DNA of 64,000 nt from Gordonia amarae NBRC 15530 (GCF_000241345.1 NZ_BAED01000033.1:1-64000); one strand, 5' to 3'; counted from the first letter of the stretch, positions 40,956-49,691 are shown. Made by a program: numbers and translations. Notes: generated by a model not told the origin, from the letters alone.

Positions 40956-42160
40956 GAGGCCACCTCGACCCGCACCGGCAGGGTCTTGATGCCGCGGAAG
41001 AAGTTGGACTGCAGGCGCTGCGGAGGTTCGGCGACGGTGATGGCCAGTCCCCGCTCGATCACCCGGGTGAAGAAGGCCTTGGCCTCCATCTTGGCCAGTT
41101 GCGCGCCGAGGCAGGCGTGGGCTCCCCAGCCGAATCCCAGGTGCTGGTTGGGCTTACGGTCGCCGATGAACTCGTTCGGATTGTCGAACTTGCGGTCGTC
41201 GCGGTTGGCGGAACAGAACCACATGACCACCTTGTCACCGGCCTTGATGGTCTTACCGTGCATCTCGATGTCGCGGGTGGCGGTGCGGCGCATGCACAAC
41301 ACGGGCGAGGTCCAGCGCACCATTTCCTCCACCACGATCCGGATCTTCGCCGGGTTGGCACGCATGTAGTCCCACCACTGCGGGTTCTCGGCGAGCACAT
41401 TCACCCCACCCGACAACAGGTTCCGGGTTGTCTCGTTACCGGCGACCATGAGGATCAGGTAGTACGCGTCGAGGTAGCCGCGCGAGAGCGGCACACCGTC
41501 GAGTTCGGCCGCGGTGAGCACCGACACCAGATCGTCCTTGGGGCATTCGCGGCGCAGGTTCTCCAGTGCGCGGAAGTAGTCGAACACCTCGTCGCGGGCG
41601 CGGGCCGCGGTCTCCGGACCTTCGGAGTAGTCGGGATCCTCGCTGGCCATCTGATTGGTCCAGCGCAGCAGATTCGGGCAGTCCTCCAGCGGTGCGCCGA
41701 GCAGCCGGCCGATCATCACCAGGGGCAGTTCGTTGGCGACGGCTGACACGAAGTCGATCGGTCCGGCCTTGCTCGCCTCCAGTGCGGCGTCGAGAAGCTG
41801 GTCGACCACCGCGACCACATCGCCCTCGAGTTGGTTGACCTTGACCGGTTTGATGTGGGGCATGACGACGCCGCGCAGTTTGGTGTGCTCGGGCGGGTCG
41901 ACGTGGTGGATGCTGCGCGCTCCCTCGCCCTCGGCCCGGCGGCTGGCGATCTGGGTACCCTCGGTGACCGTGAAGTCCTCGAAGTCGGAGGCGACGGTCT
42001 TGACGTCGTCGTAGCGGGTGACCGACCAGAATCCGGGTCCGTCCGGCTCCTCGTTCCAATGCAGCGGATCCTCGTCACGCAGGTGGGCGAAGAGAACATC
42101 ATCGGTACCTGCGGTGAACGGTGCGAGATCCATCAAATCGATACGGTTGGCGACGGTCAT
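40952..42160 (-). CDS. Cytochrome P450
   Basis: Class I bacterial P450 of 402 residues. I-helix oxygen-activation motif VAGNETTRN near 240, K-helix EEMVRW (ExxR), and heme loop FGWGAHACLGAQLA with thiolate ligand C350. ATG 42160 is chosen, with AGGAG 8 bases upstream; the open frame beyond it runs through operator palindromes and is not coding. It resembles the CYP groups that hydroxylate terpenoids, sterols or fatty chains, but the substrate cannot be fixed. First gene of a five-gene overlapping operon. No ferredoxin or reductase gene is nearby. Confidence 0.94.
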   Translation of the reverse strand: MTVANRIDLMDLAPFTAGTDDVLFAHLRDEDPLHWNEEPDGPGFWSVTRYDDVKTVASDFEDFTVTEGTQIASRRAEGEGARSIHHVDPPEHTKLRGVVMPHIKPVKVNQLEGDVVAVVDQLLDAALEASKAGPIDFVSAVANELPLVMIGRLLGAPLEDCPNLLRWTNQMASEDPDYSEGPETAARARDEVFDYFRALENLRRECPKDDLVSVLTAAELDGVPLSRGYLDAYYLILMVAGNETTRNLLSGGVNVLAENPQWWDYMRANPAKIRIVVEEMVRWTSPVLCMRRTATRDIEMHGKTIKAGDKVVMWFCSANRDDRKFDNPNEFIGDRKPNQHLGFGWGAHACLGAQLAKMEAKAFFTRVIERGLAITVAEPPQRLQSNFFRGIKTLPVRVEVAS

Positions 42161-42170
42161 GTCGGGCTCC

Positions 42171-42262
42171 TGAACAGGAATGGTTTGTGACTGTTCATTC
42201 ACTAAACCATAGTCTATGGTGTGTTGTGAACCACATTTGAGAAATTGGTCTCCACCAATTTC
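42171..42262. promoter_or_regulatory. Cluster of perfect palindromes in the divergent P450 / acyl-CoA ligase promoter
   Basis: Three inverted repeats: TGAACAG (42171-42177) with CTGTTCA (42191-42197); ACCATAG-T-CTATGGT at 42206-42220; and GAAATTGGT-CTCC-ACCAATTTC at 42241-42262. The last two are perfect and of TetR-operator size. The TetR gene at the end of the P450 operon is the obvious candidate binder. Confidence 0.65.
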
Positions 42263-42289
42263 ACCAGACAGATCCCGCTGCGGCACGCC

Positions 42290-42318
42290 TTGACCGGACT
42301 CCGCATATGTGATTGATA
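42290..42318 (+). promoter_or_regulatory. Possible promoter of the acyl-CoA ligase gene
   Basis: TTGACC at 42290-42295 and TTGATA at 42313-42318 are 17 bases apart; the -10 is a weak match. It lies just downstream of the palindromes. Confidence 0.3.
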
Positions 42319-42339
42319 GTTCGCAAAGTTAGGAGATCG

Positions 42340-43914
42340 ATGTATCCGCCCACGATCGCCGGACCCCACCCCGACAGGATCGCTTACATCCTGGCCCCCA
42401 GCGGCGCCGACTCCCCGCACCCGGGACCGGGCGCGAGCGCCGGCCAGGTCACCTACGCCGAACTCGATGCCGAATCCAACCGCCTCGCCCACTACTGGCG
42501 CGAGGCCGGCGTCAAGCCCGGCGATTCGGTGGTCATCGTCATGGAGAACAACATCTGGTGGCCGGTGGTGACGGCCGCGGGCATGCGCAGCGGCGTGTAC
42601 GTGACCCCGGTCAACTGGCATCTGACGGCCCCCGAGCTCGCCGTTCTTCTCGATGAGGCGAAGCCCGCCGCGATCGTGACGAGTACCCGGCTGACGGACA
42701 CCGTGCTGGCCGCGGTCGACGCCTACCTCCGCGGCCCCGACGGCCCCGACGGCCCCCCGGAACGCGCCCCCGACCTTCTCTGCACCGACCTCCTCTGCCC
42801 CGACCCGACGACACCGACCGGTGACCGGTACACCCCGTGGGCGGGTGTCCGCACCGACTGGCCCGCCACTCCCGTCGAGGGTGAACTGCTCGGTGCCCGC
42901 GTGCTGTTCAGCGGCGGCACCACCGGCAGGCCCAAACGCTTCGCCCAGCCGCTGCGCGGGATTCACCCCGCCGACGCCCCGGTACGCCACTCGGACCTGA
43001 CGGCCAAGCTGGGAGTCGACGAGAACACCGTCCTGCTGCTGCCGGCACCGAACTATCACGCGGCCCCGTTCACATTCACTCTCATCACGCTGGCCGCCGG
43101 TGGCACGGTGGTCTGCATGGACAGGTTCGACGCCGCCGCCGCGATGACCGCGATCACCGCCCACGGCGTCACCCATTCCCAGTGGGTGCCCACCATGCTC
43201 GTCCGGCTGCTACGGCTGCCCGATCGCGACCGGATCGAGCTCTCGCCGCTGCACCGCACGGCGTTCACCTCCGGGGCACCGTGCCCGCCGCATCTCAAGG
43301 CCGCGATCGATGACTGGTGGGGGCCGATCCTGCACGAGTACTACGGCGCCTCCGAGGGATACGGGCACACCTACATCAGCCCCGCCGACGCCCGCACACA
43401 CCCCGGATCGGTGGGGAAACCCTTGGGCAACACACGACTTCACATCATCAAAGACGGCGTCGAACTGCCCGCCGGCGAGGACGGGACAGTCTGCTTCGAG
43501 AGCATCGGCGACAGCACGGCCGCATACAAGGAGATGGGCGACATCGGCCATCTCGACGACGACGGCTTCCTCTACCTCGTCGGCCGTGCCGGCTACATGA
43601 TCATCTCGGGCGGGGTGAACATCTACCCCGAGGAGATCGAGGCCGCGCTGTCCGAGCACCCGGCCGTCGCCGACGCGGCGGTGATCGGTGTGCCCGATCC
43701 GGAGTTCGGTGAATCGGTGAAGGCGATCGTGGAGCCGGCGCCCGGCCACGAGGTCACCGCCGACGAGCTGATCACCCACTGCCGCAGCAGGATCGCCGGC
43801 TACAAGGTGCCGCGCATCGTGCAGATCGTCGACGACCTGCCGCGCCTGCCCACCGGCAAGCTCAACAAACCCACCCTCATCGAGCGCTTCGGCGCCGCGG
43901 TGGCCACGCCGTGA
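42340..43914 (+). CDS. Acyl-CoA synthetase (AMP-dependent ligase)
   Basis: Carboxylate-CoA ligase of 524 residues. P-loop LFSGGTTGRPKR near 190 (Gly-Gly instead of the usual Ser-Gly), YYGASEGYGHTY near 340, MGDIGHLDDDGFLYLVGRAGYMIISGGVNIYPEE near 400 and the catalytic lysine PTGKLNKP near 507. ATG 42340 has AGGAG four bases upstream; the nine residues ahead in frame are not needed. Divergent from the P450 operon and probably co-regulated, activating the acid made by P450, SDR and ALDH. Confidence 0.92.
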   Translation: MYPPTIAGPHPDRIAYILAPSGADSPHPGPGASAGQVTYAELDAESNRLAHYWREAGVKPGDSVVIVMENNIWWPVVTAAGMRSGVYVTPVNWHLTAPELAVLLDEAKPAAIVTSTRLTDTVLAAVDAYLRGPDGPDGPPERAPDLLCTDLLCPDPTTPTGDRYTPWAGVRTDWPATPVEGELLGARVLFSGGTTGRPKRFAQPLRGIHPADAPVRHSDLTAKLGVDENTVLLLPAPNYHAAPFTFTLITLAAGGTVVCMDRFDAAAAMTAITAHGVTHSQWVPTMLVRLLRLPDRDRIELSPLHRTAFTSGAPCPPHLKAAIDDWWGPILHEYYGASEGYGHTYISPADARTHPGSVGKPLGNTRLHIIKDGVELPAGEDGTVCFESIGDSTAAYKEMGDIGHLDDDGFLYLVGRAGYMIISGGVNIYPEEIEAALSEHPAVADAAVIGVPDPEFGESVKAIVEPAPGHEVTADELITHCRSRIAGYKVPRIVQIVDDLPRLPTGKLNKPTLIERFGAAVATP

Positions 43915-43957
43915 CCACGCTCCCGACCCCCACTCACCACCACGAAGGAGAACCCCC

Positions 43958-44596
43958 ATGGACACCCTGACCGGCACATTCGAGGTCCTGCACGCCCTGA
44001 AGGTGAAAGGCCTCGCCAATGACGCCTTTCTGGCCGCGATGACCGGCCTGTCCGGCGACGGTCTGGCCACCACCATCGCCACCCTCACCGGGGACGGGCT
44101 CGCGGTGCGCCGCGAGAATCCGCGGATGAGCGGCACCATGCTGACCGCCGCCGGTAAGGCCGCCTACGACGAGTTGTTCACCCAGAATCCGCTCGATGCC
44201 GCCACCCGCGCGGCCGTCGACGGCATCTACAGTGCGTTCCTGCCGGTCAACTCCGACTTCAAACGGGTCTGCGCGTCGTGGCAGATGGTCACCGACGACA
44301 CCCCGAACGACCACTCCGACACCAAGTACGACGGCCGGGTCATCGCCGACCTGGGGGTGATCCACGAGCGGATCATCGACGTTCTCGCCCCGTCCGCCGA
44401 TGCGACGGATGGCGCGCTCGCCCGCCTGGCCCGCTATGTTCCGCGCCTCGATGATGCGCTGGCCCGCGTCCGGAGCGGCGACAATGCCGCATTCGCCCGC
44501 CCGATGTACGACAGCTACCACGACATCTGGATGGAGTTGCACCAGGACCTGCTGCTGACCGCCTCGCGCGAACGGGAGGCGGCCGACGAGGAATAG
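43958..44596 (+). CDS. Winged-helix protein of unknown function linked to PPDK-like genes
   Basis: Protein of 212 residues. The first 75 look like a winged helix (HALKVKGLANDAFLAAMTGLSGDGLATTIATLTGDGLAVRRENPRMSGTMLTAAGKAAYDEL). The rest is helical with conserved-looking Asp/Trp/His positions (VNSDFKRVCASWQ, NDHSDTKYDGRVIADLGVIHERI, YDSYHDIWMELHQDLLL). I recall similar regions beside or fused to short PPDK proteins of actinomycetes, but cannot verify this. It could be a regulator or an accessory subunit of the phosphotransferase. It follows the acyl-CoA ligase by 43 bases with GAAGGAG before the ATG. Confidence 0.75.
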   Translation: MDTLTGTFEVLHALKVKGLANDAFLAAMTGLSGDGLATTIATLTGDGLAVRRENPRMSGTMLTAAGKAAYDELFTQNPLDAATRAAVDGIYSAFLPVNSDFKRVCASWQMVTDDTPNDHSDTKYDGRVIADLGVIHERIIDVLAPSADATDGALARLARYVPRLDDALARVRSGDNAAFARPMYDSYHDIWMELHQDLLLTASREREAADEE

Positions 44597-44610
44597 CCGG
44601 CGCCGCACCC

Positions 44611-44664
44611 CCTGTGGGCCCCGGTAGACCCTCCGAACGGGGGTGGTCCACCGGGGCCCACAGG
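44611..44664. terminator. Bidirectional terminator hairpin
   Basis: Perfect 15-base stem CCTGTGGGCCCCGGT (44611-44625) with its complement at 44650-44664, between the convergent winged-helix and surE genes. Confidence 0.8.
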
Positions 44665-44693
44665 TTCTCCGGACGCGCTCGCGAGACCTGGAC

Positions 44694-45488
44694 CTAAGTG
44701 GCCGACGAGGCCTCGCGTTCCAGGATCCGGATCAGCGAGTCACCCGAATCATCAAGTGCGGCATGATCGTCGGATCCGGTGATGCCCTTGAGCACCGTCA
44801 CGGACACATAGCCGCCGGCGACGGCCGCGCTGTCGGTTCCCTGACGGAAGCCGCTGCTGCGTTCGTCCCGCCGCAGGATCACACCGTCGTCCACGCGCTC
44901 GGTGCGCAGGGAGAACATGCTGCGCGCACCCAGCTTCGTCGCCGCGACCCCACGCAGTTCCGCGAAGTCGACGTCGGGCACGTTGACATTGAGCATCAGC
45001 CGCGTGTTCTCGGTGCGGATCATCCAGTCGGCCACCCGCACAGCCACTTCCGCGGCGGTGTCGTAGCGTCCGGACGGCTCGAAGCCGCAGCTCACCGCGG
45101 CCCCGCCCACCCCGGCCACGCGGGCGGCGAGCAGCGCCCCGACCGTGGACGAGAACAGTATCGACCGGCCCGTGTTGTGCCCCGGATTCACGCCGCTGAT
45201 CACCAGGTCCGGCCGCGGGCCGAAGGTTCCGGCGCAGGCGGCGACCGCGGTCAGCGCGGGCGGGCAGTCGAGCGCGTACACCGGCACGGCCGGATCATCC
45301 GGCAGGTGGGTCTCGATCAGCGGTATGCGTTTGCCGTTCTCGATGCTGCCCAACGAGCTGCCGCTGCCGCTGCGTTCGGACATAGGGGCCACCACGAACA
45401 CGTCGTGGCCCGCGGACACGAGTGCCCCGGCCACCGCGACAAGCCCTTTCGCGGTGTACCCGTCGTCGTTGGTCACCAGGATGCGCAT
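44694..45488 (-). CDS. surE: 5'/3'-nucleotidase SurE
   Basis: Metal-dependent phosphatase of 264 residues acting on nucleoside monophosphates and other phosphate esters. The metal site is visible as TNDDGY (D8, D9), then SERSGSGSS and SGVNPGHNTG. The ATG at 45488 follows GGGAGAAG; the open frame to 45767 is unrelated. It stands alone between two operons rich in phosphoryl-transfer genes and may act on a phosphorylated catabolic intermediate instead of nucleotides; that is conjecture. Confidence 0.93.
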   Translation of the reverse strand: MRILVTNDDGYTAKGLVAVAGALVSAGHDVFVVAPMSERSGSGSSLGSIENGKRIPLIETHLPDDPAVPVYALDCPPALTAVAACAGTFGPRPDLVISGVNPGHNTGRSILFSSTVGALLAARVAGVGGAAVSCGFEPSGRYDTAAEVAVRVADWMIRTENTRLMLNVNVPDVDFAELRGVAATKLGARSMFSLRTERVDDGVILRRDERSSGFRQGTDSAAVAGGYVSVTVLKGITGSDDHAALDDSGDSLIRILEREASSAT

Positions 45489-45610
45489 CGACTTCTCCCA
45501 TCGGCCCCGAATGCAAGTTAGTGACTTGTCTATCACGTAATTGTGTAGCCCATCAGGCGACAACTCCGCAAGATCAGCGAATTTTCTGCACCTTTTCCTG
45601 TCATAGAGTG

Positions 45611-45640
45611 TTGACAGCGTGAACCAGCTCACATCATAAT
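45611..45640 (+). promoter_or_regulatory. Promoter of the phosphotransferase operon
   Basis: TTGACA at 45611-45616 and CATAAT at 45635-45640 with an 18-base spacer, a good vegetative promoter. It lies about 140 bases before the first gene, giving a leader of roughly 130 bases. Confidence 0.55.
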
Positions 45641-45669
45641 GTGACGGAGCGTTCACTAAAGAGACATTC

Positions 45670-45689
45670 GGGTGGAAGTCGTTCCACCC
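45670..45689 (+). other. Hairpin in the leader of the phosphotransferase operon
   Basis: GGGTGGAA-GTCG-TTCCACCC is a perfect 8-base stem with a tetraloop, about 30 bases after the predicted -10 box. It could be an operator, or an RNA element affecting stability or attenuation. Confidence 0.45.
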
Positions 45690-45781
45690 ACCTCCACCCC
45701 ACGACGCCGCCCCCCGCGCCACCTCCTCGGCGCCGCCACCGACGGGCCCGTGTCCCGGGCACCACAACGAAAGAGGATCAG

Positions 45782-47515
45782 ATGAGCACCTGGCCCCTGA
45801 TGGATGAGACCTCCAAGCTGTTCCCGCTCTACTCCCGGGCGAACGTCGGCGAGATCTTCCCGGACCCGATCACGCCGCTCAACGCCTCGATCGGCTTCCA
45901 GCACAACCTCGAGCCGGGCTGGCGGGATGCCTTCGTCGCCTGCGGCGTCTGGGACGACGACCTCTACGAGGACCAGGTCGCCTTCAACGTCCTGCCGGCC
46001 TTCGGCAGCTACCTGTACATCAACATGTCGCTGATGCGCCTGTTCGGCGTGCGGGTTCCCGGGATGACCGCCGAGGCCGTCGACCTGCAGTACTTCGGAG
46101 ACATGCCCGGCATCCCGAGCTACGAGAGCGAGCGCCGCGACTTCGACGAGAATCCCGACTACGAGGCGAAGGCCGGTGCCTGGCTCGCCGAGCAGGTACT
46201 CGGAGCCACCGATCTCGCGGCCTACGACGTCGACCGTGCCGAGGTCGAGCAGGTCCGCCGCGAACGGCCGGATCTCACCGCACTCTCCGACGCCGAACTC
46301 ATCGCCCGGATGACCTCGTTCGACACCCTGCTGCGCCGGCTGTTCAAGCATCACATCGAGGCCAGCCTCAAGTCCGGGGTGGGGCTCGGCGCCATCGCAC
46401 AGCTCGCCGAGGCTGTCGGGCAGCCGGAGAAGGCGCTGACGCTGGTCGCCGGTCTGGGCAACGTCGACTCCGCCGGACCGTCGCTGGGAATGTGGGACCT
46501 GAGCCGCGCCGCGCGTGATCCCGAGGTGGCGGCCCTGTTCGACGAGGGCACCAAGGGCCTGTACGGCAAGCTCACCGCATCCGGCTCCGGCGCGGTGAAG
46601 TCCTTTGTGACCAAGCTTGATTCGTTCCTGACCGACTGGGATTTCCGGGGTCCGGCCGAATGGGAGATCCGCGCGATCACCTGGGGTGTCGATCCCGACC
46701 TGGCCCTGGCCACCATCGACCGGATGCGCGGGGTCGTCGACTCCGAGGCGCCCGCGATCAAGTCGGCGCAGAAGTCCACCGAACGCGACGAGGCGGCCAC
46801 CGCGATCCGGCAGATGCTCGCCGCCGACGCCGACGCGTCCGGACAGTTCGAGGCCGTGCTCAACGCGTCGGCGCTCTGGATGCGGGGCCGGGAACGTGCC
46901 CGCACCACGGCCGCGATGCTGATGCACGAACTACGCCTCGGCGCATTGGAACTGGGCCGTCGCGTGGCCGGCGACGACGGCGTCGGCGATGCCCGCCGCA
47001 TCTTCATGGCCTTCGGTGACGAACTCGAAGGTCTCCTGGCCGACCCCGCCGCCTTCCGTGACGTGCTGGCCGAACGTGAGCAGGTCTATCTGGACCTGTT
47101 CGACCGGGTGCCGCCGTTCGTCGTCGCGGGCGACCCGACACCGGTCTCCGAGTGGGCCCGGCGTTCGGACGAGACCGCCGACGCCGCCACCACCGGTGAG
47201 GTCCTCGCCGGTGTGCCCGCGTGCGGCGGCACCGCCCGCGGCCGGGCTCGGGTGATCACCGATCCCGACGACCCGTCGGCGCTGGAGCCCGGTGACATCC
47301 TGATCGCACCGATCACCGACCCGTCGTGGACGCCGCTGTTCGTCGCCGCCTCCGCCGTCGTGGTCAACGTGGGCGCCCCCTTCTCCCACGCCGCGATCGT
47401 CAGCCGTGAACTCGGCATCCCCTGCGTCGTGTCGGTGACCGACGCCACCAAACGCATCCCGGACGGTGCGCACATCGAGGTCGACGGAACCACCGGCACG
47501 GTGACCGTTCTGTAG
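45782..47515 (+). CDS. PEP-synthase/rifampin-phosphotransferase-like protein lacking the ATP-grasp domain
   Basis: Protein of 577 residues. It begins with the block that in PEP-synthase-like enzymes follows the ATP-grasp domain (YSRANVGEIFPDPITPLNASIGF), continues with a long helical domain (about 40-470) comparable to the substrate-binding region of rifampin phosphotransferase, and ends with a swivelling domain, APFSHAAIVSRELGIPCVVSV, with H536. There is no nucleotide-binding domain, so it needs a partner to charge the histidine. The PPDK-like protein at 37136 supplies exactly that module. The arrangement recalls protein 1 of phenylphosphate synthase. ATG 45782 with AGAGGA upstream; first gene of a six-gene operon. 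Confidence 0.85.
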   Translation: MSTWPLMDETSKLFPLYSRANVGEIFPDPITPLNASIGFQHNLEPGWRDAFVACGVWDDDLYEDQVAFNVLPAFGSYLYINMSLMRLFGVRVPGMTAEAVDLQYFGDMPGIPSYESERRDFDENPDYEAKAGAWLAEQVLGATDLAAYDVDRAEVEQVRRERPDLTALSDAELIARMTSFDTLLRRLFKHHIEASLKSGVGLGAIAQLAEAVGQPEKALTLVAGLGNVDSAGPSLGMWDLSRAARDPEVAALFDEGTKGLYGKLTASGSGAVKSFVTKLDSFLTDWDFRGPAEWEIRAITWGVDPDLALATIDRMRGVVDSEAPAIKSAQKSTERDEAATAIRQMLAADADASGQFEAVLNASALWMRGRERARTTAAMLMHELRLGALELGRRVAGDDGVGDARRIFMAFGDELEGLLADPAAFRDVLAEREQVYLDLFDRVPPFVVAGDPTPVSEWARRSDETADAATTGEVLAGVPACGGTARGRARVITDPDDPSALEPGDILIAPITDPSWTPLFVAASAVVVNVGAPFSHAAIVSRELGIPCVVSVTDATKRIPDGAHIEVDGTTGTVTVL

Positions 47516-47545
47516 ACCGGCGCACTCCGACGAAAAGAGGTTTCC

Positions 47546-48640
47546 ATGCATCCGTCTGATCTGTGCGCCGACTGGATCGAGCGCATCCTGCATCAGCACA
47601 ACCTTCTCGACACCGCGATCTCGGTCACCGGTATCGAGACCAAGCCGATCGGCACCGGCCAGGTGGCCGACAGCATCCACACCCAGGTCACCTACTCCGA
47701 GACCACCGACGCGCCGGCGTCGTTCGTCACCAAGACGAGTTCGGCCAAGGACCAGAACCGTGCCGCGGGCCGCAGCGAGATGAACTACCTGCGGGAGGTG
47801 CGCTTCTATCAGGAGATCGCACCCCGGCTCCCGGTGCGCGTACCGGCCTGCCATCATGCCGAGATCGACTCGAACAACACCGAATTCGTGCTGCTGCTGG
47901 AGGATCTGAGTCCGGCCCGGCCGGGTGATCAGCTGCGCGGTTGTTCGCTGTCCGAGGTCGAGCTCGCCGTCGAGCAGGCCGCCCGGATCCATGCCCCGTT
48001 CTGGGGCTCGGACGAACTCACCGGCACGAGCTGGCTCGACATCTCCGGCGTGTACTGGGCCAAGTTCACCGAGATGATGCCGATCTGGTGGGAGGGCTTC
48101 CTCGACCGCTACCGGGATCGGCTCGCCGCCGAACACATCGAGCTCGGGCAGGCGTTCACCGACGCGATCGACGACTACTACAACGCCCTGCGCACCATCC
48201 CGTTCACCATCCAGCACGGTGACTTCCGGCCCGACAACGTCCTGTTCGATGCCCTCGACGGGAAGGTCGGGATGGCGGTCCTGGATTGGCAGACCGTCAT
48301 TCTCGCCCCCGGCACCGTCGATGTCGCGTACTTCATCGGTGGGGCGCTGTCGCCGGAGGCCCGGCGCGAACACGAGCACGAGCTCCTCGCCCGTTACCAT
48401 CGCGAGCTCGCCGCGCACGGGGTGAGCGACTACTCCTTCGACGATCTGCTGCGCGATTACCCGATCGGCACCTTCCAGAACTTCGTCATCGGGGTGGCGG
48501 CGGCGATGCTGGTGGCCCGCAGCGAACGGGGCGACGACCTGTTCGTGTCGATGGCCTCCAACGCACTCACCCATGCCATCGATCATGATGCGCTGCAATG
48601 TATCCGGGATGCGGCATCCAGGCAGGTGAGCCATGCCTGA
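47546..48640 (+). CDS. APH-fold phosphotransferase, first copy
   Basis: Small-molecule kinase of the aminoglycoside phosphotransferase/EcKinase superfamily, 364 residues. Catalytic loop IQHGDFRPDN (H224-D226) and metal-binding LDWQ (D247) are intact; the N-lobe glycine-rich turn is GTGQVADSI near 38. Most actinomycete relatives act on catabolic or lipid alcohols, not antibiotics, and the operon supports that. It starts 30 bases after the His-domain protein and overlaps the LLM gene by 8 bases. Confidence 0.9.
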   Translation: MHPSDLCADWIERILHQHNLLDTAISVTGIETKPIGTGQVADSIHTQVTYSETTDAPASFVTKTSSAKDQNRAAGRSEMNYLREVRFYQEIAPRLPVRVPACHHAEIDSNNTEFVLLLEDLSPARPGDQLRGCSLSEVELAVEQAARIHAPFWGSDELTGTSWLDISGVYWAKFTEMMPIWWEGFLDRYRDRLAAEHIELGQAFTDAIDDYYNALRTIPFTIQHGDFRPDNVLFDALDGKVGMAVLDWQTVILAPGTVDVAYFIGGALSPEARREHEHELLARYHRELAAHGVSDYSFDDLLRDYPIGTFQNFVIGVAAAMLVARSERGDDLFVSMASNALTHAIDHDALQCIRDAASRQVSHA

Positions 48641-49691
48641 GCTCAGCCAACTCGGCTTCTACACCCTCGGCGGTCATGTCACCGATCCGCGCATCATGCT
48701 CGACGAACTCGCCGAGGCCGAGGCGATGGGAATAGGTCAGGCCTTCATCTCCGAACGGCTCAATGTCAAGGAGGCGTGCGCTCTGTCGGGTGCGGCGGGA
48801 GCGGCGACGACCCGGATCGGGATCACCACCGCCGCAACCAATATCAACACCCGCCACCCGTCGATCACCGCCGCCTTCGCCACCACGATGCACCGGCTGA
48901 CCCGCGGCCGGTTCACACTCGGCGTGGGGCGGGGTCTGCGCCCGCAGATCGCGGCGATGGGCCTGAACCAGGTGTCCACCGCCCAGCTCGAGGAGTTCGC
49001 GGCACTGATGCGCCGGCTGTGGCACGGCGAGACGGTGACCGACTATCACAGTGCCCTCGGCGATTTCCCCGCACTCAAGCTCGACCCCGCGTTCGACGAG
49101 GATATCCCGCTGTGCACCACCGCTTTCGGGCCCGACACCCTCGCCATGGCCGGCCGAGCCTACGACATGGTGGTGCTGCACACGTTCTTCTCCGACGAGA
49201 CCACCGCCCGCGTCGTCGGTGAGGTGAAACGGGCCGCCGAACAGGCCGGGCGCGACCCGGACGCGGTGAAGGTGTGGTCGTGTTACGCATCCGTCTGCGA
49301 CGAGATCGATGAACAGACGTTCCTGAAGAAGACGGTCGGGCGGATCGCCACCTACCTGCAGGTCTACGGTGATCTCCTCGTGCGCACCAACCGGTGGGAT
49401 CCGGCACTGCTGGAACGGTTCCGGACCTCGGAGGTGGTGCGGTCGCTGCCCGGCTGGGCCGACGCCGTCGGCGACACCGAGACCTTCGAACGGCTGCACG
49501 AGGTGATTCCCGCCGAATGGCTCGACTGCGCCGCGACCGGTTCGGCACAGCGCTGCGCCGAGCTGGTGCGCCACCAGTTCGACCTGGGCGTCGACGGAGT
49601 CATTCTGCACGGCGCCACGCCTGCCGAACTCGCCACCACGGTGGCCGCCTTCGCCGAACAGGAACAGTCCGCCCGGGCGGGTGTCTCATGA
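48633..49691 (+). CDS. LLM-class (F420- or flavin-dependent) oxidoreductase
   Basis: TIM-barrel luciferase-like oxidoreductase of 352 residues (GFYTLGGHVTDPRIMLDELAEAEAMGIGQAFISERLNVKEACALSGAAGAATTRIGITTAATNINTRHP, GRFTLGVGRG). The pattern resembles the MSMEG_2249-type predicted F420-dependent family. It could oxidise an alcohol or reduce a double bond in the pathway. It overlaps the kinase genes region on both sides (8 bases upstream, 4 downstream), so it belongs to the phosphotransferase operon. Confidence 0.9.
   Translation: MPELSQLGFYTLGGHVTDPRIMLDELAEAEAMGIGQAFISERLNVKEACALSGAAGAATTRIGITTAATNINTRHPSITAAFATTMHRLTRGRFTLGVGRGLRPQIAAMGLNQVSTAQLEEFAALMRRLWHGETVTDYHSALGDFPALKLDPAFDEDIPLCTTAFGPDTLAMAGRAYDMVVLHTFFSDETTARVVGEVKRAAEQAGRDPDAVKVWSCYASVCDEIDEQTFLKKTVGRIATYLQVYGDLLVRTNRWDPALLERFRTSEVVRSLPGWADAVGDTETFERLHEVIPAEWLDCAATGSAQRCAELVRHQFDLGVDGVILHGATPAELATTVAAFAEQEQSARAGVS

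Noticed and set aside
46931-48634. 567-codon minus-strand open frame
   Set aside because: Antisense to the His-domain protein and the first kinase, both of which have clear family motifs.
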